A program made the position numbers and the translations under genes. The notes under the pieces are model-generated. The model saw nothing but the letters and a program-made list of their open reading frames with translations, was not told where the DNA came from and did not search any database. A DNA stretch of 64,000 nt from Azorhizobium sp943371865 (GTDB lineage: Bacteria > Pseudomonadota > Alphaproteobacteria > Rhizobiales > Xanthobacteraceae), in the NCBI RefSeq assembly GCF_943371865.1, contig NZ_CALRWL010000003.1:1-64000 (forward strand), written 5' to 3'. Numbering within the stretch: the first letter of the stretch is position 1; each line of letters opens with the position of its first letter. Shown piece after piece: positions 24,560 through 32,654 of the stretch.

Positions 24560-25881
24560 GCGGCCCTCACCGGTTGCGCGTCCACGTCCTCGCCGTCCAG
24601 CACCCGCTTGAGGCGGTCTTCATCAAGGGCGTTCTCCCATTTGGCGATGGCGATGGTGGCCACCGCATTGCCGATGAGATTGGTGGGGGTGAGGCCCTCG
24701 GACATCAGGCGGTGGATGCCGAGGATCAAAGCGACGCTCGCCACCGGAATGGTGCCGGAGGAGGCCAAGGTGGCCGCCAGCACCACGAATGCCGCCCCGG
24801 CAATGCCGGCCGCGCCCTTGGAGGTGAGCAGCAGGATCAGCAGCAGGCCGATCTGGTGGCTGATGTCCAGATGGGTGTTGGTGGCCTGGGCCAGGAACAC
24901 CGCCGCCGTCGCCAGATAGAGGCAGGTGCCGTCCAGATTGAAGGAATAGCCGGTGGGGATGACGAGGCCAACCACGCTCTCCTCGCACCCGGCCTTGGTC
25001 ATCTTCACCAGCATCCGCGGTAGCACGGTTTCCGACGAGGTGGTGGCGAACACGATCAGCAATTCCTCGCGGATATAGCGGATCAATTTGAAGATGCTGA
25101 AGCCGCAGAAATACGCGATGGGGCCGAGCACGCCGAACACGAAGATCAGGCAGGTGACATAGAAGCTGATGAGCAGATTGCCCAAGGAGATCAGCGAGCC
25201 GGCGCCGAACTTGCCTACGGTGAAGGCGATGGCCCCGAACGCGCCCAAGGGCGCCGCCCACATGACGATGCCCACCACCTGGAACAGCATCTGCGACACC
25301 GTTTCGGTGAGATCCACCACCGGCTTGGCGCGCGGCCCCATCCAGATCAGACCGAAGCCGCACAGCACCGAGATGAACAGCACCTGGAGCACATGCCCCT
25401 CGGCAAAGGCGCCGATGAAGGTGTTGGGGATGATGTTCATCAGGAAGGAGACGGTGTCGGTCTTCTCCGTCTGGGCCAGATAGCCCTTGATGGAGGTGGT
25501 ATCCACCGTGGACAGGTCCACATTCATGCCGGCGCCGGGCTGCCAGAGATTGACCATCACCAGCCCGAGGATGAGGGCGATGGTGGTGAGAATCTCAAAA
25601 TAGATCAGCGCTTTGATCGCCACGCGCCCGACCTTGGCCATGTCCGCCATCTTGGCGATGCCATGCACCACGGTGCAGAAGATGATGGGGGCGATCAGCA
25701 TGCGGATGGCCTTGATGAAGGCATCCCCCAGCGGCTGCATCTTGGTGCCGAGCTGCGGATAGAAATGGCCCACCAGGATGCCGATCACCATGGCGGCGAT
25801 CACCTGCACCCACAATTGGGCATACCAGGCCCGTGCGGGCTTCTTGACCGCCAGCGGCGCAGCCATTCCGGTTACCGACAT
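24556..25881 (-). CDS. dctA: DctA-type dicarboxylate:cation symporter
   Basis: A 441-residue DAACS family secondary carrier with 8 transmembrane helices and two re-entrant hairpins. TSSSETVLPRM (the serine-rich hairpin), PTGYSFNLDGTCLYL and SKGAAGIAGAAFVVL are the family signatures. Classical DctA imports succinate, fumarate and malate. Placed between two catabolic gene pairs here, it could carry PDC or another aromatic or pyrone dicarboxylate. ATG 25881 starts the conserved part; ATG 25866 is an alternative. The upstream open frame overlapping ligI is not used. Confidence 0.9.
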   Translation of the reverse strand: MSVTGMAAPLAVKKPARAWYAQLWVQVIAAMVIGILVGHFYPQLGTKMQPLGDAFIKAIRMLIAPIIFCTVVHGIAKMADMAKVGRVAIKALIYFEILTTIALILGLVMVNLWQPGAGMNVDLSTVDTTSIKGYLAQTEKTDTVSFLMNIIPNTFIGAFAEGHVLQVLFISVLCGFGLIWMGPRAKPVVDLTETVSQMLFQVVGIVMWAAPLGAFGAIAFTVGKFGAGSLISLGNLLISFYVTCLIFVFGVLGPIAYFCGFSIFKLIRYIREELLIVFATTSSETVLPRMLVKMTKAGCEESVVGLVIPTGYSFNLDGTCLYLATAAVFLAQATNTHLDISHQIGLLLILLLTSKGAAGIAGAAFVVLAATLASSGTIPVASVALILGIHRLMSEGLTPTNLIGNAVATIAIAKWENALDEDRLKRVLDGEDVDAQPVRAA

Positions 25882-25945
25882 TCTCGAACTCCAGGGTGCA
25901 AGTGGTGGCGCGCCATGAGACCGGCGGCTGAAACCGGCGGCGGGA

Positions 25946-26839
25946 TCAGGCGGCGTCGAAGCCGAACAGGCGGGCGGGATTGTCCACCAGCACCTTGCGC
26001 TGCAGCTCCGGCTCCGGGGCGAACAGCGGAATGAGGTCCACCAGGTCGCCGTCATTGGGCATGACCTTGACGTTGGGGTGCGGCCAGTCGGTGCCCCAGA
26101 TCACCCGGTCCGGCGCGGTTTCCAGGATCTTGCGGGCGAACGGCACCGCATCGTGGAACGGCGGGCCGGCCGTGGAGACGCGCTCGGCGCCGCAGATCTT
26201 CACCCAGCACTTCTCGTCGCGCTGCATCAGGTCGATCAGGGTGCGGAACGGGGCCTGGTCCAGCCCCTCATTGGCCTGCACCCGGCCCATATGGTCGATG
26301 GTGTAGGGCACCGGCAGGCGGGCCAGCATGTCGGCATATTGGGGAAGGTCGATGGCATCGAAATGCAGATCGATGTGCCAGCCCAGCGGTGCCACCATGG
26401 CGACGATGCGGTCGAACACGTTCATGTCCGGCACGCCGCCCAGATGGCGCACGAAATTGAACCGGCAGCCGCGGAAGCCGCCGGCATTCAGTTCCTCCAG
26501 CCCCTTCTCGGTGATGGTGCCATCGATATTGGCCACCGCGCGATAGGCGCCATTGGACTGGGCAATGGCATCCAGCGCCACCCGGTTGTCGGTGCCGTGG
26601 ACGCTGGCATTGACGATCACCGCCCGCTCGACGCCGAGGGTGGCATGCAGCGCCTTGAAGGCGGGCAGCGGCGCATCGGGCGGGGTGTAGGAGCGCTTGG
26701 GATCATAGGGATAGACATCGCCCGGCCCGAAGATGTGGCAATGGGTGTCGCAGGACCCCGGCGGCAGCTTGAACGCCGGGGTGCGGGTGTCCGGATCGGG
26801 GCCGGGGATGGTCTTGATGGGGCCGGGGGTCAGGGTCAT
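25946..26839 (-). CDS. ligI: 2-pyrone-4,6-dicarboxylate lactonase (LigI)
   Basis: A 297-residue amidohydrolase-superfamily enzyme that opens the PDC ring to 4-oxalomesaconate. Expected catalytic features are present: the HCH pair in CDTHCHIFGPG, a mid-protein His in YTIDHMG, and the Asp in WGTDWPHPN. It has no signal peptide and so is cytoplasmic. A close paralogue with a Tat signal lies immediately upstream, pointing to a tandem duplication. The start at 26839 is preceded by AGGTT. Confidence 0.92.
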   Translation of the reverse strand: MTLTPGPIKTIPGPDPDTRTPAFKLPPGSCDTHCHIFGPGDVYPYDPKRSYTPPDAPLPAFKALHATLGVERAVIVNASVHGTDNRVALDAIAQSNGAYRAVANIDGTITEKGLEELNAGGFRGCRFNFVRHLGGVPDMNVFDRIVAMVAPLGWHIDLHFDAIDLPQYADMLARLPVPYTIDHMGRVQANEGLDQAPFRTLIDLMQRDEKCWVKICGAERVSTAGPPFHDAVPFARKILETAPDRVIWGTDWPHPNVKVMPNDGDLVDLIPLFAPEPELQRKVLVDNPARLFGFDAA

Positions 26840-26873
26840 GATGAACCTAATGGCTTTGATGAGCAGATGATGA

Positions 26874-27851
26874 TCAGGACGCAAATCCGAACAGGCGGAC
26901 CGGATTGTCCACCAGCAGCTTTTGCTGCTGTTTGGGGTCGGGCGCAAACTGCGGAATGAGATCCACCAGCACGCCGTCATTGGGCATGGCCGGCACATTG
27001 GGATGGGGCCAGTCGGTGCCCCAGAGGCAGCGGTCGGGCGCCGCCGCGATCAGCGCCTGGGCGAACGGCACCGTGTCGGCATAAGGCGCACCGGTCGCGG
27101 TCATGCGCTCGGGGCCGGTGATCTTGATCCAGGATTTTTCGTCGTTCCGGATCAGGTCCACCAAAGCGACGAACGGCTTCTGTTCCAGCCCGCCCGCCGC
27201 CTTGATCGTCCCCATGTGGTCGATCACGTAAGGCAAAGGCAGCTTTTGCAGGATGGGCACGAACTCTTCGATGATCGCTGGCTCAAGATACAGGTCCACG
27301 TGCCAGCCATAGCCCTTGATCTTGTCCGCCACGGTGTTGAACTTGGCCATGTCCGGCCGCCCGCCGAGGCGGCCGAGGAAGGTGAAGCGGCAGCCCTTGA
27401 ACCCGGCTTCGGTCAGCGCCAGCAGTTCCTTGTCGGTGGTGGTCTCGTCCACATTGGCGATGCCCTTGTAGGCGCCGTTGCTTTGGGCGATGGCATCCAC
27501 GATCACCTGATTGTCCAGGCCATGGACTGTGGCATTGACCAGCACCGCCCGGGTGATGCCGATCTTGGCATGAACCTCGCGGAACGCCTCCAGCGGCGCA
27601 TCGTGCGGGGTGTAGCTGCGCTTGGCGGCGTAGGGGTATTTCGCGTTGGGGCCGAAGATGTGGGTGTGGGTGTCCACCGCGCCGGCGGGGGCCTTGTAGG
27701 TCGGGGTCTTGGTGTTGGGGTCCGGCGGCAGGATGGTGGGCGTCAGCGAAGGGGCTGCCTTGTCCTGCGCAATCGCCGGCCCGGTGGGCAGGCCGGCGGT
27801 GGCGGCGGCGGCGAGCCCCGCAAGGCAGGTGCGCCTCGACATCTGTGCCAT
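26874..27851 (-). CDS. PDC lactonase-like amidohydrolase with Tat signal peptide
   Basis: A 325-residue paralogue of the adjacent ligI. The enzyme domain carries the same catalytic signatures (VDTHTHIFGP, YVIDHMG, WGTDWPHPN). The extra N-terminus reads SRRTCLAGLAAAATAG followed by an Ala-rich stretch ending AIAQ, a typical twin-arginine signal with Arg6-Arg7. It therefore probably acts in the periplasm. It may hydrolyse PDC or a related lactone before uptake, which would suit the carboxylate carrier and binding protein in the same operon. GGGAG precedes the start at 27851. Confidence 0.85.
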   Translation of the reverse strand: MAQMSRRTCLAGLAAAATAGLPTGPAIAQDKAAPSLTPTILPPDPNTKTPTYKAPAGAVDTHTHIFGPNAKYPYAAKRSYTPHDAPLEAFREVHAKIGITRAVLVNATVHGLDNQVIVDAIAQSNGAYKGIANVDETTTDKELLALTEAGFKGCRFTFLGRLGGRPDMAKFNTVADKIKGYGWHVDLYLEPAIIEEFVPILQKLPLPYVIDHMGTIKAAGGLEQKPFVALVDLIRNDEKSWIKITGPERMTATGAPYADTVPFAQALIAAAPDRCLWGTDWPHPNVPAMPNDGVLVDLIPQFAPDPKQQQKLLVDNPVRLFGFAS

Positions 27852-27912
27852 GGTCGTTCTCCCGGTGGTCCGGCCCCTTGGGGGGCGCTGGTTTTTGAAA
27901 GTGGCGTGAACT

Positions 27913-27966
27913 CAGGTCTTGGGCTTGGCTTAGGTCTTGGGCTTGGCTCAGGCTTTGGGCTTGGCG
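27913..27966. repeat. 18-bp tandem repeat, three copies, at a gene's 3' end
   Basis: Three consecutive 18-base units based on CAGGTCTTGGGCTTGGCT (27913-27930, 27931-27948, 27949-27966), the third slightly diverged. The unit farthest right encodes the terminal AKPKA of the dehydrogenase. The other two lie just past its stop codon. Slipped-strand duplication is the simplest origin. Confidence 0.9.
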
Positions 27967-28763
27967 CCGCGCTGCTGCGCCTCGGCCACGGCGCGGGCGA
28001 GATCGCTCACCACGCCGATGTCGGCCAGCATGTCGGCGGCCTCGCGCATTTCGGCGGCGCGGCGGATGCCGTGGGTGGCGACGCGCTCGGCCATGGTGTC
28101 GGCCAAGGTTGCGAAATCCATGCCGGGGAAGCTGGCGCTGAGCGAGCCGAACACCTCGTCTTCCACCTGGAAGGCGCGGGCGGCTTGGGCGCAATCCACG
28201 ATCAGCGCCTCGATGCCCTTCACCATGATGGAGCGGCAGAGCTTCATGGCCGAGGCCCGGCCATGGGTCTCCGACACCGCGCGGATGTTCAGGCCGAGCG
28301 GGGTCAGCGCCTCCACCATGGCCTGCGCCTGCGGGCCGCCGGCCAGGATCGGCACCGCGATCCGCGGCGCGCCCACCGGCGCCATCACCGCGCCTTCCAC
28401 ATAGTCGGCGCCGCTGGCCTCCACCAGGCGGGCGGCGGCGGTCTTGGTGTGGGGGGCGGCGGAATTGAGATCCACCATCACCTGGCCCGGGCGCAGATAG
28501 GTGGCGGCCTGCTCGGCCACCGCCAGCACCGCATCGGCGGTGACGGCGGAAAAGACGATGTCGGCGCCGTCCGCCGCATCCGCCGCGCTGGACGCGGCGC
28601 GGGCACCGGCGCTCGCGGCACGGGCTAGGAGGGGGGCGGCCAGATCCGGGTGTTCGAACTTGATGTCATAGACTGCGACGGCGGCGGCGCCGTTCTTCAG
28701 CAAATCGGTGGCGAAGATGGTGCCCACCTCGCCGAAGCCGATGATCCCGATGCGTGGCGCCAT
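27948..28763 (-). CDS. 6-phosphogluconate/3-hydroxyisobutyrate dehydrogenase-like oxidoreductase (DUF1932)
   Basis: A 271-residue NAD(P)-dependent dehydrogenase of the beta-hydroxyacid family. The N-terminal Rossmann motif is IGIIGFGEVGTIFA. VDLNSAAPHTK marks the substrate loop. KLCRSIMVKGIEALI places the conserved catalytic Lys region, and the C-terminal helical part resembles DUF1932. It sits in the PDC operon and may reduce or oxidise a pathway hydroxy-acid, but the exact step is unknown. It is not of the LigC (Gfo/Idh) type. GGGAGA precedes the start at 28763. The 3' end overlaps a tandem repeat. Confidence 0.75.
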   Translation of the reverse strand: MAPRIGIIGFGEVGTIFATDLLKNGAAAVAVYDIKFEHPDLAAPLLARAASAGARAASSAADAADGADIVFSAVTADAVLAVAEQAATYLRPGQVMVDLNSAAPHTKTAAARLVEASGADYVEGAVMAPVGAPRIAVPILAGGPQAQAMVEALTPLGLNIRAVSETHGRASAMKLCRSIMVKGIEALIVDCAQAARAFQVEDEVFGSLSASFPGMDFATLADTMAERVATHGIRRAAEMREAADMLADIGVVSDLARAVAEAQQRGAKPKA

Positions 28764-28875
28764 GGCACGTCGTCTCCCGTTCGGCGCTGTCGCGCTCTGT
28801 TGCGGCGACCTTGGCGGATGCGGGTGGGATGAATCAAATGACAAGTTTTCCGCGATTAGTGAAAAACTTGCATCT

Positions 28876-29778
28876 TCACGCCGGGCGGCGGCCCCCGAGC
28901 CGGCTTCGGATCAGGCCCAGCAGCGCATCGGCGGCGGGCGACAAGGGCGCGCCGCGCTTGGTGAACACCGCCAGGGTGCGGGTGACCGAGGGGTTGCGCA
29001 GCGCCACCAGGGCCAAGCCCGGCGCGCGGGCCACGTCCAGCGCCAGCTTGGGCACCACGGTGAGGCCGATGCCCGCCTGCACCATGCTCACCGCGGTCTG
29101 CACATGCTGCACCTCATAGCGCCAGTTCAGGCTTTCGCGCCGGCTGCCGAGGGCATCGTCGATCAGCGCCCGGTTGCCCGCCTGCGGGCTGATGCGAATG
29201 AGCGGCGTGCCCTCCAACTCGCCCCAGGCCACCGACTTGCCGGCGGCGAAGGGATGGTCGGCGGGGCACAGCAACAGGAACGCCTCCTTGCGCAGCGGCG
29301 TCATCTCCAGGTCCCACACCGCGGCGGTGACAATTCCGATGCCGAACTCTGCCGCCCCCGAGCGCACCAGCCCGGCGATCTCGGAGGCGGAATTGTCATA
29401 GACCTTCACCGCCACGCCGGGATGGCTGCGGGCGAAATCCTGCAGGGCGAGGGGCAGATGGTTGGCGGCGATGGTGGGCAGGCAGCCCAGCGCGATGCGC
29501 GCCTGATGCTGGCGCGCCTTCTCGCGCAGCAGATCCACCTCGCCTGCCAGTTCCGCCAAAGCGCGGCGGGCCTTGGGCAGCAGGCTCTCGCCATCGGGGG
29601 TCAGCGTCACCTGGCGGGTGGTGCGGATCAGCAGGCGGATGCCGAGGTCATCCTCCAGTTTCTTCATGCGGTGGGAGAGCGCGGTCTGCGACAGATTGAG
29701 ATGCGCCGCCGCCCGCAGGAACGAGCCCCGCTCGGCAATGGCCAGGAACGCCTGAAGGCCCAGGAAATCGATCCGCAT
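28876..29778 (-). CDS. LysR family transcriptional regulator
   Basis: A 300-residue LysR protein. The N-terminal helix-turn-helix is clear (LQAFLAIAERGSFLRAAAHLNLSQTALSHRMKKLE), followed by a periplasmic-binding-protein-like effector domain (residues about 90-295). It is the first gene of the leftward aromatic-acid cluster, on the same strand as the genes it probably controls. The 112-base gap before the dehydrogenase gene should hold the target promoter. The inducer is probably a pathway acid. LysR regulators are more often divergent from their targets, so the same-strand arrangement is a little unusual. Confidence 0.88.
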   Translation of the reverse strand: MRIDFLGLQAFLAIAERGSFLRAAAHLNLSQTALSHRMKKLEDDLGIRLLIRTTRQVTLTPDGESLLPKARRALAELAGEVDLLREKARQHQARIALGCLPTIAANHLPLALQDFARSHPGVAVKVYDNSASEIAGLVRSGAAEFGIGIVTAAVWDLEMTPLRKEAFLLLCPADHPFAAGKSVAWGELEGTPLIRISPQAGNRALIDDALGSRRESLNWRYEVQHVQTAVSMVQAGIGLTVVPKLALDVARAPGLALVALRNPSVTRTLAVFTKRGAPLSPAADALLGLIRSRLGGRRPA

Positions 29779-29822
29779 GGCCCTTCACTGGCACAGCGGC
29801 CGCGGGGAGGAAAGGGGGCGAC

Positions 29823-29853
29823 GTGTTCACAGCCCCGTCGCCAGGGTGTACAC
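29823..29853. promoter_or_regulatory. paired GTGTnCAC palindromes before the antitoxin gene
   Basis: GTGTTCAC at 29823-29830 and a perfect GTGTACAC at 29846-29853 lie 23 bases apart, just before the antitoxin start at 29861. Two spaced palindromic half-operators are common at self-regulated toxin-antitoxin promoters. Confidence 0.35.
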
Positions 29854-29860
29854 TTGCGCC

Positions 29861-30070
29861 ATGAAACAGAAGCCGGATCCTCGAGCATCAGATCCTCGGA
29901 CACCTGCGCCGTTTGTCCTCGGCCGGGCCCGGTTCGAACAGATCAGCGCGGTGGAGGGCATCTCGACGGCGCCGGAGACCGCCCGCATGTTCGCGGACTT
30001 CGACCGCACCGGCGCAGATGCGCAGCAGCGGCGCGCCCTCGTCCTCGCCAAGTTCCGCAGGACGGCCTGA
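29861..30070 (+). CDS. VbhA-like antitoxin of a Fic toxin
   Basis: A 69-residue protein ending 6 bases before the fic start. The middle reads RARFEQISAVEGIST. The SAVEG part resembles the [S/T]-x-E-G inhibitory helix by which class I Fic antitoxins place a Glu in the toxin's ATP site, although the spacing is one residue shorter than in the standard motif. The end, RRALVLAKF, matches the usual VbhA-type C-terminus. I chose ATG 29861 because sequence before it is not coding-like. Identity is inferred from size, position and these motifs. Confidence 0.7.
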   Translation: MKQKPDPRASDPRTPAPFVLGRARFEQISAVEGISTAPETARMFADFDRTGADAQQRRALVLAKFRRTA

Positions 30071-30076
30071 CGGTTC

Positions 30077-30661
30077 GTGTATCAGGGCGATCCTGATCCC
30101 GATTGCTATCCGGGCACGAGCGTCCTGCGCAATCTGCTGGATCTGCGGACGCAGGACGATCTCGACGCCTTCGAGCACGAAGCCGCGCTCGCCCGTTCCG
30201 ACGAGCCCCTGCCCATCGGCGGGCTCGACGTCCGGCACTACCAGGCCATACATCACCATCTGTTCCAGGACGTCTATGCCTGGGCCGGAACCTTCCGCAC
30301 GGTGCGGATTTCCAAGGGCAGCAGCATGTTCTGCTATCCCGAACACATCCCGGCCGAAATGAGCCGCCTGTTCAAAGGGCTGCGCCACACCGTCCTCGAG
30401 TCTCGCCTCGACGCGGTCACGTTCGCGGACAGGGCCGCATCCTTCCTCGCGACCTTGAACGCCATCCACCCGTTCCGGGAAGGCAATGGCCGCACGCAGC
30501 TGACCTTTCTTGCCTTCCTCGCCCACGAATCCCGCCATCCGTTGGATTTCGGGCGCGTCTCCGCCGATCGTCTTCTGGATGCCCTGATCCGGAGCTTCGC
30601 CGGTGACGAGGCTGCGCTGCGCGCCGCCATGGTCGATCTAACCGGACCGACGCAGCCTTAA
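30077..30661 (+). CDS. Fic family protein (AMP-transferase toxin)
   Basis: A 194-residue Fic-domain protein. The catalytic motif HPFREGNGR is complete at residues 131-139, with His131 as the base. The flap region with YAWAGTFRTVRISKG lies before it. Fic toxins transfer AMP to target proteins such as DNA gyrase and topoisomerase IV. There is no internal inhibitory helix at the termini, so inhibition is expected from the small protein encoded 6 bases upstream. The start is GTG at 30077. Confidence 0.9.
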   Translation: MYQGDPDPDCYPGTSVLRNLLDLRTQDDLDAFEHEAALARSDEPLPIGGLDVRHYQAIHHHLFQDVYAWAGTFRTVRISKGSSMFCYPEHIPAEMSRLFKGLRHTVLESRLDAVTFADRAASFLATLNAIHPFREGNGRTQLTFLAFLAHESRHPLDFGRVSADRLLDALIRSFAGDEAALRAAMVDLTGPTQP

Positions 30662-30676
30662 GTCCGGCCCGCCCCC

Positions 30677-31447
30677 TCACCCCGCCGCACTCATGGAGGA
30701 GCGGAAGGCCCAGCCGGCCATGCGCCGTTCCAGCACCGCGAACACCGCGTACATGGCGATGCCCTCGATGGCGAGCGCCAGCAGGCCGGCGAACACCAAC
30801 GGCATCTGGAAGTTGGAGCCCGCCTGCACCATCAGATGGCCCACCCCGGCATTGGCGCCGATGGTCTCGGACACCACCGCGCCCACGAAGGCCAAGGTGA
30901 TCGCCACCTTCAGCGCCCCGAACAGATAGGGCGCGGTGCGCGGGATACCGACCTTGCGCATGATGTCGAGCTTGGAAGCGCCCAGCGCCCGCAGCACGTC
31001 CTCCAGTTCCGGCTCGGTGGTGGCAAGGCCCGTGGCCACATTCACCACGATCGGGAAGAAGGAAATCAGGAAGGCGGTGAGGATGGCCGGGATCTCGCCG
31101 ATGCCGAACCACATGATCAGGATCGGCACCACCGCCACCTTGGGGATGGAGTTGAAGCCGATCATCACCGGATAGAGCCCGCGATAGATGGCGCGCGACC
31201 AGCCCACCACCAGCCCGAGCGCGATGCCGAACACCACCGCCAGGATGAAGCCGGCCACCGTGGTCCACAGCGTGACGAAGGAATTCTTCAGCAGCGGCCA
31301 CCAATATTGCGCGGCGGCGGCGAAGATGGCGCTGGGCGCCGGCAGGATGAAGGTGTCGATCTTGAACAGGCGGCAGGCCGCCTCCCAGATCACGAACAAA
31401 GCCACCGTGAAGGCGACGGGGGTGATGTCCTCGGCCGCGATTTTCAT
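30677..31447 (-). CDS. ABC transporter permease (SsuC/TauC type)
   Basis: A 256-residue inner-membrane permease with about 6 helices. The EAA loop (LRALGASKLDIMRKVGIPRTAPYLFGALKVA) that docks on the ATPase is clear. The family imports nitrate, sulfonates, pyrimidine precursors or aromatic acids. Its start overlaps the upstream ATPase gene by 4 bases. It is the last gene of a leftward importer operon with the ATPase and the binding protein at 32655-33683. It converges with the fic gene 16 bases away. Confidence 0.9.
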   Translation of the reverse strand: MKIAAEDITPVAFTVALFVIWEAACRLFKIDTFILPAPSAIFAAAAQYWWPLLKNSFVTLWTTVAGFILAVVFGIALGLVVGWSRAIYRGLYPVMIGFNSIPKVAVVPILIMWFGIGEIPAILTAFLISFFPIVVNVATGLATTEPELEDVLRALGASKLDIMRKVGIPRTAPYLFGALKVAITLAFVGAVVSETIGANAGVGHLMVQAGSNFQMPLVFAGLLALAIEGIAMYAVFAVLERRMAGWAFRSSMSAAG

Positions 31448-32223
31448 GCCTGCCGAACCTCCGCGATCTTGCCGCGCAATTGGTGGACCAGATCGGTGAA
31501 GGCCGGCTCGTAGCAGACCTCCAGCGGACGGGGACGGGGGAAGTCGACGCTTCGGCTCTCGACGATGCGGCCGGGCCGGGCGCTCATCACATGGATGGTG
31601 TCGGCGAGGAAAGCGGCCTCGCGCAAATCATGGGTCACCAGCACCACGGTGAAGCCGAGACGCTGCCACAGGTCGCGCAGCACTGCCCACAGCTCCTCGC
31701 GGGTGAAGGCATCCAGCGCCGCGAACGGCTCGTCCAGCATCAGCAGGGCGGGCTCATGGATCAGCGAGCGGCACAGCGAGGCGCGCTGCTGCATGCCGCC
31801 GGACATTTCCCAGGGAAAGCGATCGGCGAAATCCCGCAGCCCCACCACGCCCAGCAGATCCAGGGCGCGGGTGCGATAGGCGGCCTTTTCGGCGCGGAAG
31901 CGGCTGCGATGGGGCTGCACGATCTCCAGCGGCAGCATCACATTGTCCAGCACCGTGCGCCACGGGAGCATGTTGGCGTTCTGGAACGCCATGCCCGCCA
32001 CCTTCACCGGCCCGGTGACGATCTGCCCCTCCACCGACACCGTGCCGGAGGTGGGCCGGATCAGGCCGGTGACCAGCTTCATCAAGGTGGACTTGCCGCA
32101 GCCGGAGGGGCCGACCACGGCGGCGAACTCGCCGCGCTTCACATCGATGGAGGTGTTCCGCAGCGCGGTCACCTCGCCGCTGCGGCCTTTGTAGGACAGG
32201 GTCACGTCATCCAGGCGGATCAA
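31444..32223 (-). CDS. ABC transporter ATP-binding protein (SsuB/TauB type)
   Basis: An approximately 259-residue ATPase. Walker A is GPSGCGKST, the signature MSGGMQQRASL, Walker B LLMLDEPFAALD, and the H-loop VTHD. It energises the adjacent permease. The start is uncertain: no ATG lies close to the domain start. I prefer TTG 32223, which begins directly at the first beta-strand (LIRLDDVTLSY). An ATG at 32313 would add 30 Arg-rich residues that look non-coding. Neither has a good ribosome site. Confidence 0.85.
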   Translation of the reverse strand: MIRLDDVTLSYKGRSGEVTALRNTSIDVKRGEFAAVVGPSGCGKSTLMKLVTGLIRPTSGTVSVEGQIVTGPVKVAGMAFQNANMLPWRTVLDNVMLPLEIVQPHRSRFRAEKAAYRTRALDLLGVVGLRDFADRFPWEMSGGMQQRASLCRSLIHEPALLMLDEPFAALDAFTREELWAVLRDLWQRLGFTVVLVTHDLREAAFLADTIHVMSARPGRIVESRSVDFPRPRPLEVCYEPAFTDLVHQLRGKIAEVRQA

Positions 32224-32654
32224 GGAGGTTTGCCTTCTGGTTTGGCCGAAGGGCCGGTCCCGTGCGCGGGGCGTCGGCCCCGCCGTCCTGCGGCGGCGCT
32301 CATCGGAGCGCACGCCGGCCCAATCTCCGCGCCCCCTGCGGGGCAGGATTTACCCGCCGGGCGGACCCGGAAAGCCCTCTCCCGCTTGCGGGGGAGGGTT
32401 GGGTGGGGGCGACGGCCGCAGGCCGGCGGCGTGCCGCCCGGAGCCCCCCCTGTCGCTTCCGGCGCGGGCGGTTCCGCGCTGCCGCGCGGCCCCCACCCCC
32501 GCCCTCCCCCGCAAGCGGGAGAGGGAGCCATGGCGCGTCTGCGGTACCGGCATTCTGCGGCGAAGCAGCGGATCGCAAAATCGCCCCTCCCCCGCGCCAC
32601 CTGCCCGCCTTCGCGGGGAAGGGGTCGGGCGCGGCAAGCGGCGAAGAGACGACG
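32224..32654. other. 431-bp intergenic region with palindromic repeats
   Basis: No gene is supported. The region separates the binding-protein gene from the ATPase gene of the same importer and is filled by a long inverted repeat (listed separately). A third, weaker copy of the CCCCTCCCCCGC...GCGGGGAAGGGG theme lies at about 32580-32630. Such elements within an operon may adjust the ratio of binding protein to membrane components. Confidence 0.7.
32374..32525. repeat. large inverted intergenic repeat
   Basis: The left arm at 32374-32410 and right arm at 32489-32525 are inverted copies over about 36 bases with few differences. Each arm contains its own small palindrome (CCCGCTTGCGGG). The centre of about 78 bases is GC-rich and not coding. 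It belongs to the style of dispersed alphaproteobacterial intergenic palindromes but differs in sequence from the one at 13524-13635. Confidence 0.8.

Noticed and set aside
25946..26998. Similar N-terminal peptides (WWTSF/WWISF type) in upstream extensions of the dctA and ligI frames
   Set aside because: They arise because the 3' ends of the two lactonase paralogues are similar and are read in another frame. They are not real protein domains.
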